Assembly: GCA_022495005.1 (NCBI GenBank)
Contig: JAGYXB010000962.1
Span: forward strand, 1,097,608 to 1,161,607
Length of the DNA stretch: 64,000 bases
DNA from: Rhyacophila brunnea
Lineage: Eukaryota > Arthropoda > Insecta > Trichoptera > Rhyacophilidae
Direction: 5' to 3'
Shown: piece after piece, positions 58,806-64,000 of the stretch
Layout of the letters: each line of letters starts with the position of its first letter
Position numbering within the stretch: the first letter of the stretch is position 1
Position numbers and translations under genes: made by a program
Notes under the pieces: generated by a model
Databases searched by the model: none
Told to the model about the DNA's origin: nothing
Seen by the model: only the letters and a program-made list of their open reading frames with translations

Positions 58806-59400
58806 ATTGGTAGGTATAGCAGATTTTTCAAGTTTGATTTCAATAATACAAGAGAGAGAATAATATATAGGTATACTGGGAATGGGACAACTGTGCGCCA
58901 GGACAATTGGGTCCCGCACTGTCGAATGAAATAAATAGACGTTCGTTACGATTTTATACAGAAAGTATAAAGAAATTATAATCAGTTTCTATCTACTACT
59001 TAGTAGTTTTAATTCATTTTACTCTTAACATAATGTTTTTTTTATTGCGGATTGAGAATTATTATGTCCGACGCTTCATAAAAAAGTAAAATAACACTCT
59101 TCTCGTTGGAACTATATATATATATATATTTTTTTAAACCTATAATTATTCACGATTGTCCCGGCTGTCTCGGCTCCGAATCGTCTTAAACCCGGTATAC
59201 TATGTTAAAAACAATTTGTAAATTCGTTAATAGTGTTTAGATTTCCCACTTCCTACACAATTTTGATAGGACGGTGGCAATTTTTAGATCTATACTGGCT
59301 AAAAACGGTAATATAAATGTAGCATAAGTCGACAGAGAAAATGCATTAAAAAAAAAACCTCAGGGCACGTAGCAATCAATAAACAAAAATTCGTTTTAAA
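58806..59400 (+). repeat. Local tandem duplication, unit B (interrupted by element X)
   Basis: Same sequence order as 58137-58355 but split at GGTATACT by the element at 58878-59193. Confidence 0.6.
58878..59193 (+). mobile_element. TIR element X, copy 2
   Basis: 316 bp. It starts GGGAATGGGACAACTG and ends, in reverse, GGGTTTAAGACGATTCGG. Identical GGTATACT copies flank it (58870-58877 and 59194-59201). The GCGCCAGGACAATTGGG, TGTCGAATGAAATAAATA block matches copy 1. No coding. Confidence 0.85.
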
Positions 59401-59524
59401 AATACCACTTTCTGACATTAGAGAATAAATGTCATTTCAACATAGTTTGTATGCGAGTTACAAAAGATGAAATAGGTATTTTTTCATTTTTTTTTATCTT
59501 CTATAATTCTATAAACCATCCATT

Positions 59525-59645
59525 CTGATCTGAGAGAAGCGGAAAATCGAGAAGGATGGAATGTCTTGGTCGCTCAAAGGATGGCAAAATTCAAATGTGG
59601 TCACGATCCTCACCCATGAGTGCACGACCAAGAAGAAGAATTCTA
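59525..59645 (+). pseudogene. Non-LTR retrotransposon 3'-end fragment
   Basis: Plus-strand REAENREGWNVLVAQRMA followed by a CGHDPHP block and an A-rich AAGAAGAAGAA end. This matches the ARDRxxWRxLV...DL tail of LINE ORF2 proteins. Very short. Confidence 0.55.
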
Positions 59646-59999
59646 TAAAATGAGATGTCATAGTTGCGAGTCGCGTCGCGACGTCTGCCTTTAAAATAAT
59701 GAGTGGATATCAAAATAATGCGTTTTGAATTTGGAATGGTTCCATATTATAAATAAAGAAGTAGGTATACCTTGGAAAATACACATGAAAATACCAAAAT
59801 ACCTATAATAATAATATAGGAAAATATGAGATTTAATTCTGTTATATCTACTACTCAGTGATGCGTATAACATATTATTATATATTAGGTATATATAATA
59901 TGTAACTTTTATGTTCCACAGGAATCCATGCATTCACACAATTAATTATTTTGTATAATTTATACAAAAATACTTAATAAATAATTATGCAAAATACCC

Positions 60000-60430
60000 A
60001 CGAATATAGTAGGAGGTTGTATGCATGCAGTTGGCCGTGGGTATCACTGTTCATTGTGAGATATTCTATCGGAAGTAGATGGCTTGTAGTAGTGCGATCA
60101 AATTCTTGTCTAAATAAAACAATTAAAATACGTGATAAAAACCACGGGAATACAAGCGAAAGACATAATAAAATAGGTCTAGGGTAAATTAATTAGGAAT
60201 ACAATCATATCGTATTTATGTGCTATGTAATAGTGCTCGTAAGTATCAAGTTATATCTATCAAATATCAAATTAATGTTCTTATTGGATTTGAACATTAA
60301 TCTGTGCAATGCTGTACGAACAGTGCGATATTATTTTTATCTCAGTACTATACGGCCATTTCTTTCCGGTAAGACAGCTTACGGTAAACTGTGTTATGAC
60401 GAAATGTAATTCGTACAATTTACATATGAA
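60000..60430. repeat. Dispersed repeat family Z, diverged copies
   Basis: GCAGTTGGCCGTGGGTATCAC at about 60026 and TTTATCTCAGTACTATACGG at about 60335 correspond to parts of the 47215-47640 copy. ACGAAATGTAATTCGTAC closes the right side. Confidence 0.4.
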
Positions 60431-60464
60431 TTGAGTAATATTTTCAGCATACGGGAATGGACCG

Positions 60465-60550
60465 GGATTCGGTTAACATCAAACGCCGCCAATTCGACGC
60501 TTGCATTCTAACGGTTCTGCTTTATGCGTCGTGGCATCCCTACAGAAAAC
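60465..60550 (-). repeat. Possible tRNA-derived SINE-like fragment
   Basis: In reverse, CCGTTAGAATGCAAGCG and TTAACCGAATCCCGG sit at tRNA-like positions and loosely follow family T. Confidence 0.25.
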
Positions 60551-60989
60551 TCTAGGGAACCTAACGGAGAGATACTGCATAAGGTCATAATCTTCGTAAG
60601 GTTCTAGCTAGATAGAGAAGGGGGAGAACTGCAACTTGCAAGCATTCAGTTTCAATTTTTAGAATTATGATCGTTCTGAACAATATCGTATAATCAAAAA
60701 CCAATGCAATGGAGTTTTACCACGTAAGCGCCAGTTCAATATTAAAGTAATATCATATCATAAAAGAGTGCATACAGTGTAAACCATCTGTTTTAGCGTA
60801 CCTAGTCAATTATTCATTAGTATAATAATAAATATATATATTCCGTACACCTATGAATCCAGTGATAATCAAACATTTACATAGCATGGCAACCTACAAA
60901 TGGATGTATGTAAAAATATTTTCACATTCACAGCGTTTTTTAACTGGTCTAAAAGGTGGTTATATCTCAGTGTAATAATATAAAGAGAT

Positions 60990-61225
60990 GGGGTATTGTT
61001 CGGCAAAATGAAGCCGTGTTTCTTGCGTATAATAACACACAGTAAAACCACAATTTTATTATCATTAAGTTAACTATGAAACGACATACTCATGTTGCTT
61101 CTCAGTACGGCTACCAAATAAAACACAGCATAGTTAACCATATTTTCTACTAAATTAACTAAAAATAATTACCACTAAAAATAATAAATTTCAGCAATAC
61201 GTGCTCACAGTTTTTAAATGACTGT
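60990..61225 (-). repeat. Dispersed repeat, copy 2
   Basis: Reverse complement of 12966-13235; shared blocks GCAAAATGAAGCCGTGTTTC and CATAGTTAACCATAT. Confidence 0.55.
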
Positions 61226-61332
61226 AGTCATTCACATCAACATTTACAGGCGACAAAAAATATTTAATTCAGCCGTAGAAATTATATCTTACTCTAACGC
61301 ATATTGCATGCCTAATGCTTTCTCACTCGGAC

Positions 61333-61650
61333 TTAGGCCCGTTTCAGACGGGACATCGGTGTTGCGCTCGTACATAATAAGGAGGCCTTTGTATTATGTT
61401 TATGAACGCCCAGAGCTAATGAGTCAACGTGTGTCCGGTACACTTTTCCGTCGGCCGCTACATTCTCAATCCGCCGATATACTTGTTTTTATTACCGCAG
61501 CCAGTTTTATGTTCTAATTTATAACCTGAAATTGTGCGTTGACTCATTAGCTCTGGGAGGTTCATAAACATAATAAAAAGGCCCGTTTATTCGAATACAA
61601 AGGCCTCATATATTAGTATATCGAGTGCGACACCGGTGAAACGAGCCTTA
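61333..61650. mobile_element. 318-bp fold-back element
   Basis: The ends TTAGGCCCGTTTCAGACGG and, in reverse, TAAGGCTCGTTTCACCGG are inverted. A second, better-kept inner pair spans ATTATGTTTATGAAC, then CAGAGCTAATGAGTCAACG (about 61393-61431 versus 61537-61577). Repeated GAGGCCTTTGTATT lies in both arms. Non-coding. Confidence 0.7.
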
Positions 61651-62182
61651 TGGGTTCGATTATATTCAGGTCTTTGGTCATATCCAACTTGGCGTCTGTG
61701 CGTTTTGTGATAAGAGAAGATCACTATAAATTATTGTATTATGGTCTGAAAAAAGACAATCATCGAAGCATACAATTTTATCATTGTGAAGCTAGATTGC
61801 TAAGAATATCATCTTCGACGTCACAAGAGTTTTTCGGTGATGAAGTTATAAATAATTTAGGTAGGGTGCCTATTATATACTTAGTGTAATAGCTTGTAAT
61901 TTATAATAGTTAATAATTGTAACTCGTAATAGTTAAAAGCCTGTAAGTGATAATATTACATTTTACATGAGAAAAATTTTCAATGAGAATTTTATTGGTG
62001 TCGTCGTATTTAACTAGGTACAAGAAAACGGTTATAACTTCATCATGGAATAACTGCTGACCATATATATAGTTAATAAGCAAACGGGGTGCTTATAATA
62101 AGTATAAAAATGCAGTTCTATGGAGCAGCACTCGTATCAATCACGAAAGTTCTTAACCCGCGACTTAATCTATGCCCGCGAG

Positions 62183-62480
62183 CATGGCCCCCACATCCTG
62201 AAGCGGGCCCCCAGGCTAGGATCTTTGGCGGGCCCCCCTACCTATCGCTAAAGATAAAGGCACTGTGATGCTCTACAGTAGCCGTTTTCCAAATGGTGTA
62301 CGCAGTAAAATTAATGTGTATATCTATTTAGTGTATTTTTGTATCTTTTAATACATCCATTTGAATTGTGGAGTTGTCGAGTATCGATACACAATTAAAA
62401 ATTGTATCGTACAAGCACATAATTTTAAATGATAAATTGATAACGTTATTGAAGGAAAATAGCGCCTAGACTGTTTAATT
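62183..62480 (+). mobile_element. Truncated hAT-like element, CATGGCCCCCAC family
   Basis: CATGGCCCCCACATCCTGAA, then CCAGGCTAGGATCTTTGGCG, matches the left half of 10381-10761, ending near AAAATAGCGCC. The opposite terminus is absent. Confidence 0.65.
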
Positions 62481-62518
62481 AATTATTTTAATATAAGTAA
62501 TGTCATATAGTGGCTTTA

Positions 62519-62632
62519 ATGGGGGTTAGGAATAGGTATGGATTGGGATAGGATGGGGATATGGAACGGGATATAGGATAGGGATAGGTTGGGGATATAG
62601 GATATAGGGATAAGCATGAGACTCGGGAAAAT
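62519..62632 (+). repeat. G-rich degenerate tandem repeat
   Basis: Repeats of GGGATA and GGATATAG with seven or more G3-G5 runs on the plus strand. It could form G-quadruplexes with medium-length loops. Confidence 0.7.
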
Positions 62633-63013
62633 AGGATGCAGGGTCGTGGATGGTTTGACTTATTACCTCTAAGACCTCAGTTACCTGTCCGGTTACTTCG
62701 CTCATTCGTGTAGGTTCCTAGATTAATAAAAGGCATAATGAATATGGAATAAATATAAGTATCTCGGATTGAGCGCCACTCTATGATGATGCATAGAGAC
62801 AATAGTGATAAGGAAAATTAAATGAAAAGCAAGTAGAGAATTTTCAACAATTGTATATTAATAAATAAGATAACTTGCGGGCTACAGTGTATAAAAATGT
62901 ATAATTACTTAAGTGATTCACGAGCACCTAATGCGATACAATATTTAAATAAATAAGAACAAAACCCAAAAGCTAATTCGAAACAAAGACTACTTCGGTG
63001 GACCGTAACATAA

Positions 63014-63700
63014 ATGAACAATAAATACCAATTATACAAAAGGCTCTCCAGCCTTTTCGCTGCCCTCGATTCCTTCCAGGACGGAATCGAGGAGTGCGTC
63101 TTCAAACGTGTGGGGACCGTGGAGTTCCTCCGATCTCCTGGCGTGGGGGGACGTCCTTCGGATGACCATCGTCCACGTCTCCAAAACGTCAGGAAATCGA
63201 AAGCCCTGTGCCCAGGGTCCGAGGCTCGGAACTGGCCAAGACGTCTGCTTCCTTCGAACGATCAAGACTGAGAGATCGACTCCTGCTTCGCCTTTGTGTA
63301 AAAAGCCCGCTAGCTCCGATAGCGCCGGAAATAGTGTCACGAACTCCGTACAAACTATCCCGTGCGCAGGCGCGATCCGGTCGTACTTTTGCGTTGTGTT
63401 GCCCTCGTAAAGACTTCCTTGACTTAGTGTGTTATGTTATAAAATAACATGACATTACCTCCAACCTCGGTAAGAGAAGGACAAGCCATAGCGAGGACTT
63501 CAACTGTCAACTTCTCGGGGGGGTCTTCTGATAGCATCAATCCTCCCAGGGGTTGGGCATCATGGACGGCATGCTTAGAGATAGCGCGGCTACAGGCGAA
63601 GCGAAGGAGACATATAGATGAAATTTCCACTCTGTTATTTGGTGACAGAGGGACAGGCTTATGAAGAATCCAGAAAACGAAGAAGATTATTTGCTGAAGA
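63014..63700. other. GC-rich block with long overlapping frames, unidentified
   Basis: Much richer in GC than the surroundings, with open frames of 70-109 codons on both strands. These include 63032-63340 (-), 63424-63753 (-), 63108-63410 (+) and 63449-63664 (+). No domain is recognised. ATGTTAT-AAA-ATAACAT (about 63433-63449) is a small hairpin. The block may be part of a retroelement or a decayed coding sequence. Confidence 0.3.
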
Positions 63701-64000
63701 GTGAAGAGCTGGGAGAGGTCTCGTAGATTTACCCTACCTAACCGGTCCACCAATAATTTATAAATTTTGAAAAAGATCTAATAAATATAAAAACACCCAA
63801 GCTCGTGTATATAGAAATATATAAAATATTATAATTTATCACAGATAATTCACATCATAACAAATAGTGGGGATTCAACCCAGCAGTGTAAAACTGCAAT
63901 ATTTAGAATATATAAAAATTGATTTAGATAAAGCTTCCAAAAAGATAGGAAGAGTTGTATAGTAATTATTAGTTTGAAAAGATTTGATATCAGTATAAAA
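63701..64000. other. Unrecognised AT-rich end of window
   Basis: No supportable feature. Confidence 0.3.

Noticed and set aside
63032..63340. 102-codon minus-strand frame as a host exon
   Set aside because: Equally long frames exist on the other strand and no family is recognised; kept only as an unidentified block.
1..64000. CRISPR arrays, operons, Shine-Dalgarno sites, rRNA
   Set aside because: No regularly spaced short repeats, no gene clusters and no rRNA-like sequence; the composition and elements are those of an insect nuclear genome.

Overview
The window looks like insect nuclear DNA, most likely from an aphid or a related hemipteran (inference). It is AT-rich, full of TAGGTA/TACCTA-type runs, and crowded with hAT-like elements, short inverted-repeat elements, tRNA-derived repeats and 5'-truncated non-LTR retrotransposons. 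I found no convincing intact host gene, rRNA, functional tRNA or CRISPR array in 64 kb. Most of the short reading frames are chance frames in AT-rich or repeat DNA.

The one large coding element is a Ty1/copia LTR retrotransposon at 38539-43496. It has two 320-bp LTRs that differ at 3 positions, an initiator-Met tRNA primer site, and a Gag-protease-integrase-RT-RNase H order. It is broken by four frameshifts and one stop codon. A second coding relic is a BED-finger hAT-type transposase pseudogene at 16677-17197 (-). A third is a pogo/Tigger-like DDE fragment at about 27994-28530.

The rest is layered mobile DNA. Thirteen pieces of non-LTR retrotransposon 3' ends are scattered on both strands; none is near full length. 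hAT-like elements with 8-bp target duplications lie at 10381, 20812, 26659, 29993 and 31591, with further ones at 5030, 17929, 47917 and 49726 whose duplications are weak or missing. A six-copy family of about 450-500 bp is concentrated at 51-59 kb. Several near-palindromic elements occur at 14528, 34278, 37786, 50006, 57192 and 61333, and a 795-bp element at 22782 has terminal inverted repeats of more than 100 bp.

The richest structure is at 47917-49112. There a SINE-like dimer with a 12-bp target duplication sits inside a TIR element with an 8-bp duplication, which sits inside a hAT element. A second copy of the middle element, at 58878-59193, interrupts one unit of a local tandem duplication. 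This gives an internal empty-site comparison.

The elements do not form a pathway. They read as successive layers of insertion whose order can be partly worked out from nesting. Stretches described below as unrecognised are AT-rich and without coding or repeat signal that I could see by eye; similarity searches would probably assign more of them to repeat families.
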